From positions 1 to 38,118 of the forward strand of contig JAPYNQ010000079.1 in assembly GCA_028289815.1 (NCBI GenBank): a DNA stretch of 38,118 nucleotides, in the 5' to 3' direction. This DNA is from Gammaproteobacteria bacterium. Lineage in GTDB: Bacteria; Pseudomonadota; Gammaproteobacteria; JAJDYQ01. This document shows, in pieces, positions 9,008 to 17,345 of the stretch. The notes below the pieces were generated by a model that was not told the origin of the DNA, searched no databases, and saw nothing but the letters and a program-made list of their open reading frames with translations. Both the position numbers and the translations under genes were made by a program. The stretch's first letter is position 1. Each line of letters opens with the position of its first letter.

Positions 9008-9682
9008 TCAGGCAGTGTCGCCTGCATATTCTCTGAGTAAATTGAGAATGCTGCTGGCGAAGGGTGCGCCGTGTATTGCACCGGTTTCGTTTTCTAGTAA
9101 ATTTTCTGCCTGATTTTTTAGCTCAATAATGTGTTCGGGGTCGAAAAGCCCCAGAGTGATGCGGGCACTGTCTACATCTTCTCCCAGTATAACGGCAGTG
9201 AGTTCGTTGGGTTGCACGGGTGAATCAGGTCTGAGCAGATGCGAGACTAACGGTAGCTGCAGTAGCTCATAATGTTGCGCACGGGCCAGCTCTTCCTGAT
9301 TAAGCCGGTCATGTGTTGCCGGGTCTTGGTTCGCACTTTTACGTATCGCTGCCGTGACTTCCTGCATGAGCCGGATCAGTCCCTTTTTATAGGGTGTGGG
9401 GTCACCTGTCAGGCCGGCACACTGCTCATAGAGCTTATCAATATCTTCTTTTAGTTTAGGAACAACAACGTTGCTGTCGCTATTGGGCTGGAGTTCCGCT
9501 GCTCTGTTCATCAGTTCAGTAAAGTCCTGTTTAAATTGCTCGAATTCGGCCAAATCCTGCTGGTGGGCAGAATTGACCATATCCTGGGTAATTTTTTCGC
9601 TGTAATACAGCAGAGGGTTGCGGTAGCGGCGCCTTAAGTGGCTTTCCTGGCAGCCAGGATGATTGGAAAACAGTAGTGGCAT
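9008..9682 (-). CDS. Conserved protein of unknown function
   Basis: Open frame of 224 residues with strong coding character. I do not recognise a family. It is charged and mostly helical, with coiled-coil-like stretches (residues 35-85 are rich in E, K, Q and L) and no signal peptide or membrane segment. The start is uncertain: the first ATG at 9682 lacks a clear ribosome site, and an internal ATG (residue 35, 9580) has AGGA almost touching it. It lies 47 bp behind the DUF3301 gene and on the same strand, so it may be the last gene of a purC operon. It ends at a probable bidirectional terminator. Confidence 0.65.
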   Translation of the reverse strand: MPLLFSNHPGCQESHLRRRYRNPLLYYSEKITQDMVNSAHQQDLAEFEQFKQDFTELMNRAAELQPNSDSNVVVPKLKEDIDKLYEQCAGLTGDPTPYKKGLIRLMQEVTAAIRKSANQDPATHDRLNQEELARAQHYELLQLPLVSHLLRPDSPVQPNELTAVILGEDVDSARITLGLFDPEHIIELKNQAENLLENETGAIHGAPFASSILNLLREYAGDTA

Positions 9683-9729
9683 AGCAGAAGGATCGGCAAT
9701 ATTACGGCGGTTACAAGTTGGAGAAAGCC

Positions 9730-10065
9730 CTACAGGTAGTTGTTGTTCGTTGTTATAATGGTTTGCCCGTCTATTTGATATTGCAGATATTCAATATTAT
9801 CTGCCGCCATCACGACTATTCCCCGATGTCGGTCCACGCCATTGGTGGTATATTCAAAATCATAAAAGCGCAGCAGGCCGATATATCCTGATGCCATTCG
9901 GGTTGGCCATACCTTATACAGGCATATGGAACCATCCAGTAATTGTAATCCCGCGTCCTGCAACGTTTCGGTAACATAGCTGATCGCAGACTCCTTAGCT
10001 TTGGTGTTGCCATACCATACCCCCAGAATAGTGCCTGACAGAAGCAGTAACAGTAAACCGTTCAT
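9730..10065 (-). CDS. DUF3301 family small membrane-anchored protein
   Basis: A 111-residue protein. An N-terminal hydrophobic segment (residues 2-18) is followed by the family pattern QLLDGSICLYKVWPTRM, then YDFEYTTNGVDRHRG. DUF3301 proteins are found in gammaproteobacteria; their function is unknown. The gene starts 25 bp after the purC stop, with the unknown gene at 9008-9682 behind it, so the three are likely co-transcribed. Confidence 0.8.
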   Translation of the reverse strand: MNGLLLLLLSGTILGVWYGNTKAKESAISYVTETLQDAGLQLLDGSICLYKVWPTRMASGYIGLLRFYDFEYTTNGVDRHRGIVVMAADNIEYLQYQIDGQTIITTNNNYL

Positions 10066-10090
10066 GTAGCAGAACCACTACCTCTGACCC

Positions 10091-10984
10091 TCAGCCTTGC
10101 AGACGCCTTGCTGCTTCCTGATATTTCCATATGGTACGCTCGACAATTTCTTTTGGTAGTTCAGGGCCGGGAGGCGTTTTATGCCAATCCAGAGTTTCAA
10201 GGTACTCACGTACAAACTGTTTGTCGAAGCTGGGCGGGCTGGTGCCCGGCTGCCAAGTATATGCCAGCCAGAATCTTGAGGAATCGGGTGTTAATACCTC
10301 ATCGATCAGGACAAGCTCATTACTCTCGTCCAAGCCAAACTCGAACTTGGTGTCGGCAATGATAATACCTCTTTGCAGTGCATGTTCAGCTGCTGCCGTG
10401 TATATGCGCAAGCTCATTTCCCGCACCTGCTCCGCGAGGCGCCTTCCAAGCAGCTCTATGGTATCATAGAAAGTGATGGTGGTGTCATGTTGCCCGGTGC
10501 CAGCTTTGGTCGAAGGCGTATAAACCGGAGCGGTCAGCCTGTCTGCCAGTCGCAGGCCTGTAGCCAGTGTAATGCCACCGATTGCTCCGGTCTGTTGATA
10601 GTCTTTCCAGCCGGAACCGGCTAAATACCCCCTCACAACAGCTTCTATTGGCAGAGGCTTGAGCGTCTGTGCGATGGTGGCACGTCCTTTAATTTGTGAT
10701 CTTTCCTTTTTATCCGGGAGAATTGCGGATAATTCCATATGGCTTAGATGATTCGGAATCATATCTTTGAAAAAATCAAACCAGAAATTGGAAATGGTAG
10801 TTAATACTATTCCCTTGCCATTGATGGGTGTCGGCAGGACAACATCAAAGGCGGACAGGCGATCTGTCGTGACAATAAGAATATGTCGGTTATCTATAGC
10901 ATAAATATCACGTACCTTGCCACGCTGAACAAGAGGGAGGGAAGTGAGGTTTGATTTAAAGAGACTGTTGCGGCCGTTTTTCAT
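10091..10984 (-). CDS. purC: Phosphoribosylaminoimidazole-succinocarboxamide synthase
   Basis: A 297-residue SAICAR synthetase of the longer type. It joins aspartate to CAIR with ATP in purine synthesis, in the cytoplasm. Family blocks are intact: RGKVRDIYAIDNRHILIVTTD near the N-terminus, DRLSAFDVVLPTPINGKG, EAVVRGYLAGSGWKDYQQTG in the middle, and DTKFEFGLDESNELVLIDEVLTPDSSRFW near the C-terminus. Length and motif order are normal. It probably heads a small operon with the DUF3301 gene. The 409-bp gene-free region upstream holds its promoter. Confidence 0.97.
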   Translation of the reverse strand: MKNGRNSLFKSNLTSLPLVQRGKVRDIYAIDNRHILIVTTDRLSAFDVVLPTPINGKGIVLTTISNFWFDFFKDMIPNHLSHMELSAILPDKKERSQIKGRATIAQTLKPLPIEAVVRGYLAGSGWKDYQQTGAIGGITLATGLRLADRLTAPVYTPSTKAGTGQHDTTITFYDTIELLGRRLAEQVREMSLRIYTAAAEHALQRGIIIADTKFEFGLDESNELVLIDEVLTPDSSRFWLAYTWQPGTSPPSFDKQFVREYLETLDWHKTPPGPELPKEIVERTIWKYQEAARRLQG

Positions 10985-11393
10985 GTATGACCATTGTATA
11001 CGTTTCCAGGAATTATCGTCCGGGAGACCGAGCGCGGAGAATATAGCACACCGTTATCTTGCTGGCCCGCCCGGCAGGGCGTTATGCAGTGACACTCGAA
11101 AAGGCGGATGTCGGTTGTTATTTTGTGTAACAAAAACCGATGATTCCGTGGATTGAGCATCTGCTGACAGATGGCTTGACGTTTATGAGTGAGGAGTGCA
11201 GATTGAATTGGATCTGCACCCTACGAATCATCGCATACGGTCACCATGTTCGACATAGATGGCGGCAGAGGAAAATACAGCATAGGTAGTAGGTTATGAA
11301 TTTATCCATGATGAACTTCTTACAGGGTTATGTTTGTCGAGCGAGCTCTGATTACAGGCCTGCCTGATTCTCACAGTAATATAATTAAAGGGT
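10985..11393. other. Gene-free divergent region with three hairpins
   Basis: No coding signal is seen between purC (minus) and amgK (plus). The stretch contains three inverted repeats in a row: 11111-11140 (TCGGTTGTTA against TAAC...AACCGA with a small bulge), 11158-11173 (CATCTG-CTGA-CAGATG, perfect) and 11196-11219 (GTGCAGAT-TGAATTGG-ATCTGCAC, perfect 8-bp stem). None is followed by a T-run, so they are not obvious terminators. They might be part of a structured RNA or simple repeat remnants. Confidence 0.45.
11380..11385 (+). promoter_or_regulatory. Possible -10 box of amgK
   Basis: A perfect TATAAT lies 8 bases before the amgK ATG at 11394. No good -35 box is seen at 16-18 bp. If used, transcription would begin at or just before the start codon, giving a nearly leaderless mRNA. 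This fits with the AAGGG at 11388-11392, which is too close to the ATG for a normal ribosome site. Confidence 0.35.
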
Positions 11394-12404
11394 ATGACCG
11401 ACAGGACAAAAGCAATTTTGCAGTGGCTAGGAGTGGCCGGTTATGAGGTTGAAAACCTGATAGTGATATCTGGTGATGCAAGTTTTCGGCGTTATCTGCG
11501 CATTTGTATCGGTGGGCGATCATATATCGTGATGGATGCTCCACCTGAGAGCGAGAATTGCCGGCCATTTATAAAGATGTCGCGCTCGTTGATTAAAATC
11601 GGTCTGAATGTACCGGAGGTTATTGATCAGGATCTGGAGCGGGGGTTTTTGCTGCTTGCTGATTTGGGTGATCGTCAGTATTTGCAGGAGCTCAATGATG
11701 AAACCGTGGAAAGGCTTTACGGGGATGCCCTCGGTTCATTGATAACTCTACAGGCATGCGGGCCTGATGCCGGGCAGGTTCCACCATACGATAAGGTCCT
11801 GCTGATACAGGAAATGGAGCTGTTTCGTGAATGGTTTTTGCGGCGTCATCTGAAATTGGAGGTGAATGGCGCAATTGGTAGTATGCTTGATAACGTTTTC
11901 AGATTGCTGACAGACAATGCGCTGCAACAGCCGCAGGTTTGTGTGCACCGGGACTATCACTCACGTAATCTGATGTTTATCGAACAGCATAACCCCGGTA
12001 TTCTGGATTTTCAGGATGCTGTGTTTGGGCCGGTTACATATGATCTGGTTTCTTTATTGCGCGATTGTTATATCGTCTGGCCGCAGGATCGGGTCGAGGC
12101 TTGGGCGCTCGGCTACCATGAGTTGGCAATGCAATCCGGGATACTTGATCGTGATGTCCATTACGACGAACAGACATTCCTGCGCTGGTTTGATCTGATG
12201 GGTTTACAAAGGCACCTGAAGGCCGCGGGGATTTTTGCCCGCCTGAATTATCGGGATGGCAAGCCGGATTACCTGCGGGATATCCCGCGAACTTTGGCCT
12301 ATGTGGAAGCTATTGGAGCCCGCTACCGAGAATTATGCTGCCTGCATGATTTTATTGTTGACCGAGTCAGGCCGATGCTGGCAGGAACCATCCCGAACTC
12401 CTGA
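11394..12404 (+). CDS. amgK: N-acetylmuramate/N-acetylglucosamine kinase (AmgK)
   Basis: A 336-residue aminoglycoside-phosphotransferase-fold kinase. The N-terminal SGDASFRRYLR block (26-36) is typical of AmgK. The catalytic loop HRDYHSRN is at 185-192 and the metal-binding LDFQD at 204-208. AmgK phosphorylates recovered MurNAc at carbon 1 in the cell-wall recycling route that bypasses MurNAc 6-phosphate. The next gene, one base away, encodes the partner uridylyltransferase, which strongly supports the role. The start is fixed by the conserved N-terminus although its ribosome site is unusually close. Confidence 0.92.
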   Translation: MTDRTKAILQWLGVAGYEVENLIVISGDASFRRYLRICIGGRSYIVMDAPPESENCRPFIKMSRSLIKIGLNVPEVIDQDLERGFLLLADLGDRQYLQELNDETVERLYGDALGSLITLQACGPDAGQVPPYDKVLLIQEMELFREWFLRRHLKLEVNGAIGSMLDNVFRLLTDNALQQPQVCVHRDYHSRNLMFIEQHNPGILDFQDAVFGPVTYDLVSLLRDCYIVWPQDRVEAWALGYHELAMQSGILDRDVHYDEQTFLRWFDLMGLQRHLKAAGIFARLNYRDGKPDYLRDIPRTLAYVEAIGARYRELCCLHDFIVDRVRPMLAGTIPNS

Positions 12405-12405
12405 A

Positions 12406-13056
12406 ATGAAAGCCATGATACTTGCAGCGGGTCGGGGCCAACGTATGCGTCCGTTGACCGATAAAACACCCAAACCTCTGCTCAGAATTCGAGGCAAATG
12501 CCTGATTGAATATCATATTGAGGCCCTGGAAAAGGCTGGTATTCGTGAGTTGGTTATCAATACCGGTTGGCTTGGGAGTCAAATTGAGACATATCTGGCA
12601 GATGGTTCACGCTATAATGTCAGCATAGCGTACTCTAGGGAACCTGAGGCAACCTATGAAACGGGCGGAGGCATACTGCACGCGCTCGACCTGCTCAGTG
12701 ATACCTTCATCGCAGTGAATGCTGATATCTGCACGGATTATGACTATGCTTGTCTGCCGGATACGCTTGCAGGATATGCCCATATCGTGTTGGTTAATAA
12801 CCCGGTCTATAACCTTGCTGGTGATTTTGTATTGTCTGCCGGATACGCTATAAGCGAAGGAGAACCTCGCCTGACTTTTAGCGGCATTGGTGTGTATAAC
12901 AGGGCATTACTGAATGATCGGCAGGCGGGAAAATTTCCTTTGGTACTTCTCCTCAGGGAGGCGATGCGCCATAACCGGGTTACAGCAGAGCACTACACCG
13001 GTGCCTGGAGTGACGTGGGAACCCCACAAAGACTTGATCTATTAAATAATATGTAA
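12406..13056 (+). CDS. murU: N-acetylmuramate alpha-1-phosphate uridylyltransferase (MurU)
   Basis: A 216-residue nucleotidyltransferase. The N-terminus MKAMILAAGRGQRMRPLT carries the GxGxRxxP nucleotide-binding loop, followed by KTPKPLLRI. An acidic metal site (NADICTDYD) and a C-terminal WSDVGTPQRL are present. It makes UDP-MurNAc from MurNAc 1-phosphate and UTP, feeding peptidoglycan synthesis. A longer frame opens at 12256, but the family N-terminus begins at the ATG at 12406, right after the amgK stop (12402-12404), so translational coupling is likely. Confidence 0.92.
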   Translation: MKAMILAAGRGQRMRPLTDKTPKPLLRIRGKCLIEYHIEALEKAGIRELVINTGWLGSQIETYLADGSRYNVSIAYSREPEATYETGGGILHALDLLSDTFIAVNADICTDYDYACLPDTLAGYAHIVLVNNPVYNLAGDFVLSAGYAISEGEPRLTFSGIGVYNRALLNDRQAGKFPLVLLLREAMRHNRVTAEHYTGAWSDVGTPQRLDLLNNM

Positions 13057-13136
13057 CAAGTTACGTATTCTTTTTATACTACTTGCGACTCTGGATGTGC
13101 AAAAATCTGGTTGATCAGGTGAATCCTGTCAGGCGG

Positions 13137-13711
13137 TTAAAATGGTATTGTGGGCGGGCGCCCATCGCTAAACTTTACTGCGGTCATGTTTGCTGAATCA
13201 GTCTGCATCCGATACATCGCCAGTAGCGGTGCTCGCAGTATATTGATGACGATTGCCCGAATGACGCCGGAATGGGCAATCAACAGGATGCGTTCAACGT
13301 CATTACGTGCACTGACTTCATCCCAGGCTTGCGAGACACGCAGGTAAAAGCTCCGTGAGGGTTCCGCTCCATCGGGTTGGTGATTGACCGGATCATGATA
13401 AAAGTTTCTAAAGGCTGCGACATCTTCCCTGCGAATGTCATCGCCTGTACGGTTTTCCCAGTGACCAAAACCGATTTTCTTCAATCGACTGTCAGCATTT
13501 GAGGTAATACCGAGTCTGGTTGCCAGTTCATTGGCAAGGTCAGCACAGCGACATAGCGGTGAATGTACGATCATATCCCGGTCATTCGATTACCAACGGC
13601 ATGACGCATTTCCCGCCAGCCTTTATTGTTTAGCGGGTGGTCAATCTGTCCACGATACAGTCTCCCATCCACGGGCTCGCCGTGGCGCATTAAGTCAATT
13701 TGCTTCAACAT
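13137..13711 (-). pseudogene. CobC-like histidine phosphatase, broken by a frameshift
   Basis: Reading from ATG at 13709-13711, the protein begins MLKQIDLMRHGEPVDGRLY, with the catalytic RHG motif, and continues DHPLNNKGW. It then meets a stop in the sequence ACCGGGATATGA near 13575. The rest of the phosphatase (IVHSPLCRC, GFGHWENRTGDD, LLIAHSGVIRA with the second catalytic His) is in another frame and ends at 13137. Adding one base at the GGG run joins both halves into one normal enzyme of about 190 residues. The best match I recall is the alpha-ribazole phosphatase (CobC) group, which removes phosphate in cobalamin assembly, but other histidine phosphatases are possible. It could be a real loss or a sequencing error in a G run. 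Confidence 0.8.
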
Positions 13712-13878
13712 GCCTGTTATTCATAAATCTGTTGCATGGTACCGTGGTGGCGCCATTTACTACAAGTTTTTTGAGGATGCCTGAGCTGAATTGTATGGAT
13801 ACTTTGTCGTCTGGATTATTATACATGTAATATGGTGTCGCATCGGTAGCCCGCGTGGCCATAGGCACGATATGGTCA

Positions 13879-14610
13879 TCAGAATTCAGTTGGAATATCA
13901 GAAAACCGGGCATAAACCGGTTCATAGCGGATCATCAGATAGACCCATTCCGTAAGCTGTGTGAGACCCTGCTGTTTGAAGCGCTGCTCCTGTTCAAGGA
14001 TATCGGTATCGGATAAGAACTCAATGATATGGTCAAAGGAATATTGCCAGACCACTTCCTCATAGTTGACTGAGTATGGTGGCCCGTTCATAAGCGACTG
14101 GTCATAGTCAAGGGTAATCAGCAGGGTTTTTGTGCCTGTACCGAACAATGTTCGAATCTGGTGCATATACGCCTTGCGCCCTCTTTGTCCTTCTTTCGGC
14201 AGGGCGACTAATGCGCCTCTGTCATAGATAGCTGTTATCTCTTCCACTTGGTCGGGTGTCATAGCAAAAAAATCTCCCTCATACAGGGTGTAAGGTCCAG
14301 CCTGCCAAGCGATCAATTTACTATCTGCCTGTTTGCGGGGTTGCAGGCCGACTGCCGAGAAAAAGTCTTTAATAGCCTTACCACTGATCTCACAACCGAT
14401 CACACTGAGTCCCTGTTTAGCGAGCCAGACCATATCCAGTGACCTGCCACACAGGGGAACAAATACACGGTCACCTCTGGCGCATTCAAGGCGGGAGAGA
14501 AATTCAATCAGGGACGGATGAACATCTGCTTGTTGCCATCCTGTCACGCCATCCTCCCAGCGTTGTTTCCAGTATGCCGGATTGCCGGCTGTTGCCTTAT
14601 CGGAAGGCAA
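13879..14610 (-). CDS. tpm: Thiopurine S-methyltransferase family protein
   Basis: A 243-residue class I SAM-dependent methyltransferase. The family opening AYWKQRWEDGVTGW is followed by the SAM-binding block RVFVPLCGRSLDMVWLAKQG and IYDRGALVALP. Bacterial members methylate thiol, selenium or tellurium compounds. No ATG is available near the conserved N-terminus; the TTG at 14608-14610 is the only suitable start and lies inside the end of lon (overlap 14 bp), so translation is probably coupled to lon. It is slightly longer than the usual 210-220 residues, mainly at the C-terminus. Confidence 0.88.
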   Translation of the reverse strand: MPSDKATAGNPAYWKQRWEDGVTGWQQADVHPSLIEFLSRLECARGDRVFVPLCGRSLDMVWLAKQGLSVIGCEISGKAIKDFFSAVGLQPRKQADSKLIAWQAGPYTLYEGDFFAMTPDQVEEITAIYDRGALVALPKEGQRGRKAYMHQIRTLFGTGTKTLLITLDYDQSLMNGPPYSVNYEEVVWQYSFDHIIEFLSDTDILEQEQRFKQQGLTQLTEWVYLMIRYEPVYARFSDIPTEF

Positions 14611-16990
14611 GGCTGTTTACCTGCCGATAATGTTCGGCAAAGTGGATTCGTATCCCGTTTGCAATGTGCTTCGGCAGTTCATCAACGTCACGTCGGTTAT
14701 CTTCAGGCAGCAGTACTTCCATGATTTTACTGCGACGGGCAGCAATCAGTTTTTCGCGTATGCCGCCCACCGGCAGAATCAGGCCGGTCAATGTCAGCTC
14801 TCCAGTCATGGCCAGCGGGTATCTGATACGTTTGCCGGTTGCCAGAGAAATCAAGGCAGTTGTTATGGTGATGCCCGCACTGGGACCGTCTTTGGGTGTC
14901 GCTCCTTCGGGGACATGCAGATGAATAAAGGCTTTATCAAAGTATCTTTCGTCAATATCAAATGACTCTTTGTTGGCAGTGACAAAACTATAGGCGATTT
15001 CGGCTGACTCTTTCATCACATCGCCTAGTTGACCGGTCAATTTAAGGCCTCTCTGCTTTTTATGTACCCGTGTTGCTTCAATACTTAGTGTCGCACCGCC
15101 CATCGCTGTCCATGCCAAGCCGGTTACAATACCGATACCGCTCACTTTACGTTCCATTCTGAATATCGGTTTACCCAGGTAGTTTTCCAATTGTTTAATA
15201 CTGATGCGTATCGGAGTCTTTTTCTTTCTTACAATCTGTACGGCTGACTTGCGTATGATTTTATCCAGACACTTTTCCAGTCCTCTGACACCTGCTTCAC
15301 GGGCATAGCCCGAAATAATATGCCGAATCGCTGCATTAGTAATTTTTAGCTGGCTGGTCCTGATACCTGAGCGTACAAGCAGCTTTGGCCACAGATGTAA
15401 TTTGGCGATAGCTTCTTTTTCTTCTGCGATGTAGCCCGATAGCTTGATAATTTCCATCCTGTCTCGTAGCGGGCTGGGAATAGTATCCAACTGGTTTGCC
15501 GTGCAGACGAACAAGACCTTGGATAAATCAATCCGTACGTCTAGATAGTGATCTAGAAATTCATTATTCTGTTCAGGGTCAAGGGCCTCAAGCAGGGCTG
15601 AGGCTGGGTCACCCTGAAACGATGCACCGATTTTATCGACTTCATCCAGCATAATGACTGGGTTGGAAACGGTTGTATCCTTGATAGCTTGTACAAATTT
15701 GCCAGGCATGGCACCTATGTAGGTCCGGCGGTGACCCTTGATCTCTGCTTCATCCCTCATTCCGCCGACACTGAAGCGGTAAAATTTCCGACCTAGTGCA
15801 TCAGCAATAGATTTTCCTGTTGAGGTCTTGCCCACGCCGGGTGGTCCAACTAACAGAATGATTGAACCGCTGACTTCTCCTCTCAGCGCCCCGACACTTA
15901 TAAATTCAATAATTCTGTCCTTGACATCATCAAGGCCTTCATGGTCGCGATTGAGGGTTCTACGGGCATGGTTCAAGTCCAGTTTGTCTTTGGAATGCCG
16001 GTTCCAGGGAATAGCGGTCAGCCAGTCCAGATAGTTGCGTGTCACGGCATATTCAGGTGAACCGGTTTCCAGCACGGAAAGTTTGTTTAGTTCTTCCTGA
16101 ATAACTTTTATGGCCTGAGCCGGCACTTCCAGTCCTTCCAGGCGCTTATGGAACCTGTCCGTGTCGGCAGTGAGGTCATCTTTTGACAGACCCAGTTCTT
16201 TTTGGATTTCCCTGAGCTGCTCACGCAGAAAAAACCGCCTTTGCTGTTCCAGTATTTTTCCCTCGACCCGACTGCGGATACGGGATTGCAGGCGGCCGAC
16301 TTCCAGTTCCTGTTTCAGTAGCGAGAGCACCTTTTCCATGCGCTTGACGAGTGGAATGGTGCGCAGGATATCCAGCAGTTCATTGGTACCGGCGGCAGTC
16401 AGAATGGCGCCAAAGTCTGCCAGCGGAGAAGGCTGGTTGGGGCTGAAACGTTCCAGATGCGTTTTCAGCTCCTCTCCATACAACGGATTGAGTGGCAGCA
16501 GGTCCTTGATCATACCGATAATAGCGTTGCCATAGGCGCGCAGCTCTTTAGTGTCTTCTTCTGGTACGACCGGATATTCAACCTGTGCCATAAAGGGCCG
16601 TCTTTTGGATACCCACTTAACGATGCGAAAGCGTTCCAGCCCCTCTGCAATAAATTGTATTTTACCGTCCTCCTTTAACGGATGGTGCATACGCACAATA
16701 CTGCCCATTTCAATAAAATCCTCAAATGTGGTTGTGTCGATACCTTCTATGTCGACCATTACCAGACCAACCATATGATGGGCTGCCTCACCAATTTTTG
16801 TGACCGTCTCCAGCCAGTGTTCCTCATTCATCTGAATAGGTAATGCTTGTACCGGCAGAAATGGTCGGTCGGCAACCGGCAGGATATGAATTGTGGTGGG
16901 TAGCACTTGACCGGGGATACTCAGGTCCGAACCAGCAGCACTATCTTGCGTAGCAGCAAGCTCCGCACCTTCGGCCGTCTCTTCGTTCAT
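14597..16990 (-). CDS. lon: ATP-dependent protease Lon (LonA type)
   Basis: A 797-residue Lon. The order is: N-terminal substrate-binding domain (FLPVQALPIQM), a central coiled-coil region, an AAA+ domain with Walker A GPPGVGKT and Walker B VIMLDEVDKI, and a protease domain with the catalytic serine S704 (in PKDGPSAG) and lysine K747 (in GIREKLIAA). The 43-residue spacing matches the E. coli pair S679/K722. It degrades misfolded and regulatory proteins in the cytoplasm. GAGGA precedes the ATG by 8-9 bases. A heat-shock-type promoter candidate lies at 17021-17048. Confidence 0.97.
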   Translation of the reverse strand: MNEETAEGAELAATQDSAAGSDLSIPGQVLPTTIHILPVADRPFLPVQALPIQMNEEHWLETVTKIGEAAHHMVGLVMVDIEGIDTTTFEDFIEMGSIVRMHHPLKEDGKIQFIAEGLERFRIVKWVSKRRPFMAQVEYPVVPEEDTKELRAYGNAIIGMIKDLLPLNPLYGEELKTHLERFSPNQPSPLADFGAILTAAGTNELLDILRTIPLVKRMEKVLSLLKQELEVGRLQSRIRSRVEGKILEQQRRFFLREQLREIQKELGLSKDDLTADTDRFHKRLEGLEVPAQAIKVIQEELNKLSVLETGSPEYAVTRNYLDWLTAIPWNRHSKDKLDLNHARRTLNRDHEGLDDVKDRIIEFISVGALRGEVSGSIILLVGPPGVGKTSTGKSIADALGRKFYRFSVGGMRDEAEIKGHRRTYIGAMPGKFVQAIKDTTVSNPVIMLDEVDKIGASFQGDPASALLEALDPEQNNEFLDHYLDVRIDLSKVLFVCTANQLDTIPSPLRDRMEIIKLSGYIAEEKEAIAKLHLWPKLLVRSGIRTSQLKITNAAIRHIISGYAREAGVRGLEKCLDKIIRKSAVQIVRKKKTPIRISIKQLENYLGKPIFRMERKVSGIGIVTGLAWTAMGGATLSIEATRVHKKQRGLKLTGQLGDVMKESAEIAYSFVTANKESFDIDERYFDKAFIHLHVPEGATPKDGPSAGITITTALISLATGKRIRYPLAMTGELTLTGLILPVGGIREKLIAARRSKIMEVLLPEDNRRDVDELPKHIANGIRIHFAEHYRQVNSLAFR

Positions 16991-17020
16991 GCTGCTGTTC
17001 CTCGTTAATCAGAGAACTGT

Positions 17021-17048
17021 ATATCAGGGCACAGCTGGAAGTATCAAG
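17021..17048 (-). promoter_or_regulatory. Candidate heat-shock (sigma-32) promoter of lon
   Basis: On the minus strand CTTGATA (17042-17048) is followed after 12 bases by CCCTGATAT (17021-17029). This resembles the sigma-32 consensus CTTGAAA and CCCCATnT at normal spacing. The predicted start point is about 25 bases before the lon ATG. Heat-shock control of lon is known in enterobacteria; here it is inferred from the motif alone. Confidence 0.5.
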
Positions 17049-17049
17049 C

Positions 17050-17191
17050 CAAATACCACAGGGAACCACCTGCACAAGCTGCTGCCGCCTCTGTAATCCC
17101 TGTTTCCCCCGTCATGCTTGCTTTTGTTGCTCCCGCCGCGAAGTAAGCGGTTACAAGCTTGGGTTCCTCGGCGATATTGAGGGGCGTAGAG
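17050..17191 (+). ncRNA. Candidate small RNA or leader RNA before EF-G
   Basis: The stretch is non-coding and is closed by the terminator at 17192-17225. A small internal inverted repeat (CCTC...GAGG around 17166-17182) precedes the terminator stem. No promoter could be assigned with confidence, and no known RNA family was recognised, so the 5' end is arbitrary. Confidence 0.3.
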
Positions 17192-17225
17192 GCCTCTCCA
17201 ATGAAAATTGGAGGGGCTTTTTTTT
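17192..17225 (+). terminator. Strong intrinsic terminator with no upstream gene
   Basis: GCCTCTCCAAT (17192-17202), loop GAAA, ATTGGAGGGGC (17207-17217), then eight T. The stem is 11 bp with one G-U pair. It points along the plus strand, but the only genes upstream (lon) are on the minus strand. It therefore ends either an unannotated small RNA in 17050-17192 or a short leader transcript of EF-G, whose ATG is 120 bases further on. Confidence 0.85.
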
Positions 17226-17345
17226 ATCAGTATTGGTAGAATCGCGCACTTTTTGCGGCCGGGCATATGTTTTACTGCTACTGGTGTGCTTTTCCTTGCT
17301 AGGCCCTTGATTTTTATCCTTACAGTTTTAATCAGAGCGACCAAC

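Noticed and set aside
8299-9081. 260-codon minus ORF across the TrpD-like gene
   Set aside because: It lies opposite a clear family member, crosses a terminator and shows no motif of its own.
12256-12405. Upstream extension of the murU frame
   Set aside because: It lies inside amgK in another frame; the nucleotidyltransferase N-terminus starts at 12406.
13695-13925. 76-codon minus ORF between the phosphatase pseudogene and tpm
   Set aside because: It overlaps both neighbours and has no recognisable motif or ribosome site; a 55-codon internal form (from 13862) cannot be excluded.
14140-14160. GTTCGAATC, resembling a tRNA T-loop
   Set aside because: It lies inside tpm and no acceptor stem or anticodon arm can be drawn around it.
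17208-17345. Upstream extension of the EF-G frame
   Set aside because: It runs through a terminator, and the conserved EF-G N-terminus begins at 17346.
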